The notes beneath the pieces were generated by a model. The model ran no database searches and had not been told where the DNA came from. It worked only from the letters and a program-made list of their open reading frames with translations. Both the position numbers and the translations under genes were made by a program. Of a DNA stretch of 64,000 nucleotides, positions 63,870 to 64,000 are shown one piece after another. Source of the DNA: Thalassotalea hakodatensis (lineage in GTDB: Bacteria; Pseudomonadota; Gammaproteobacteria; Enterobacterales; Alteromonadaceae); assembly GCF_030295995.1 (NCBI RefSeq), contig NZ_AP027365.1, positions 2,450,066-2,514,065 of the forward strand, written 5' to 3'. Position 1 is the first letter of the stretch; every line of letters begins with the position of its first letter.

Positions 63870-64000
63870 ATGAATGATGCGCCCTTTCCTTTCGACTTGA
63901 AAACAATCAATGCGAAGAAAAAGCAACTTGCTTGGGGAGATGTGCCGCCAATTTATCAGCTAACCAGTAATGCCTTAAGCGAATTAGAAAGTATACTAAC
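63870..64000 (+). CDS. Start of an unrecognised protein, cut by the window end
   Basis: From ATG 63870 an open frame runs to the window end, beginning MNDAPFPFDLKTINAKKKQ and continuing with WGDVPPIYQLT and LSELESI. An ATG four bases earlier gives only three codons. No good SD is seen. Divergent from the TusA-like gene. At 44 residues the fragment is too short to identify. Confidence 0.5.
   Translation, partial: MNDAPFPFDLKTINAKKKQLAWGDVPPIYQLTSNALSELESIL

Overview
The window is ordinary, densely coded chromosome of a marine gammaproteobacterium. Protein flavour, AT-rich low-G+C coding, gene pairs such as alaA-yfbR, gcvR-bcp, trxB-aat-bpt-infA and carA-carB-greA, and the abundance of TonB, MCP and secreted proteins point to Alteromonadales, most likely Colwelliaceae (Colwellia/Thalassotalea-like). 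This is judged from remembered families, not from a search. There is no rRNA, prophage, insertion sequence or CRISPR array.

Layout. 1-570: a minus-strand tRNA operon (Ala-GGC, Glu-TTC, cut second Glu) with a clear stable-RNA promoter. 0.6-12 kb: housekeeping genes yvcK, dcd, apbC and metG; an SRPBCC-ArsR-sirtuin operon; then trxB-aat-bpt-infA. 12-16 kb: MoxR-DUF58-transglutaminase operon. 16-27 kb: aspartoacylase-like protein, acetyltransferase, discoidin-like secreted protein, chemoreceptor, sbcB, a large leucine-rich-repeat lipoprotein, and the decayed tail of a PEP-CTERM gene. 27-31.5 kb: a histidine kinase and sigma-54 activator divergent from a small secreted protein, with candidate sigma-54 promoters and tandem enhancer sites between them, laid out like zraP-zraSR. 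31.9-36.4 kb: MATE exporter translationally coupled to uvrB, an intergenic DnaA-box cluster, two tRNA-Asn genes, and a tandem array of decayed tRNA-Asn 3' halves with terminators.

38-50 kb: alaA, yfbR, then the most interesting region. The thymidine phosphorylase and cytidine deaminase operon (cdd-deoA), a large TonB-dependent receptor, a TetR regulator closely resembling E. coli RutR (the uracil/thymine sensor), a secreted endonuclease/exonuclease/phosphatase-family protein and an exported alkaline phosphatase lie side by side. Matches to the RutR box TTGACCANNTGGTCAA lie in front of the receptor gene (13/14) and on the predicted start of the cdd-deoA transcript (12/14), with weaker ones before the regulator operon. 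I read this as a self-contained nucleic-acid scavenging locus: degrade and dephosphorylate outside, import through the outer membrane, deaminate and phosphorolyse inside, with control by a nucleobase-sensing repressor. The parts are known; this arrangement and the operator evidence are inference from sequence.

50-64 kb: AraC/GyrI-like regulator, greA, carB, carA, dapB, a small NTF2-like protein, fklB, nhaC-family antiporter, bamC, gcvR, bcp, perM-family transporter, a TusA-like protein, and the start of an unrecognised gene cut by the window end.

Many intrinsic terminators are readable and mark transcription units. Several proteins have altered key residues: a sirtuin without the zinc cysteines, an aspartoacylase-like protein with Gly at a zinc-ligand position, YfbR with HE in place of HD, and Bcp without the usual resolving cysteine.
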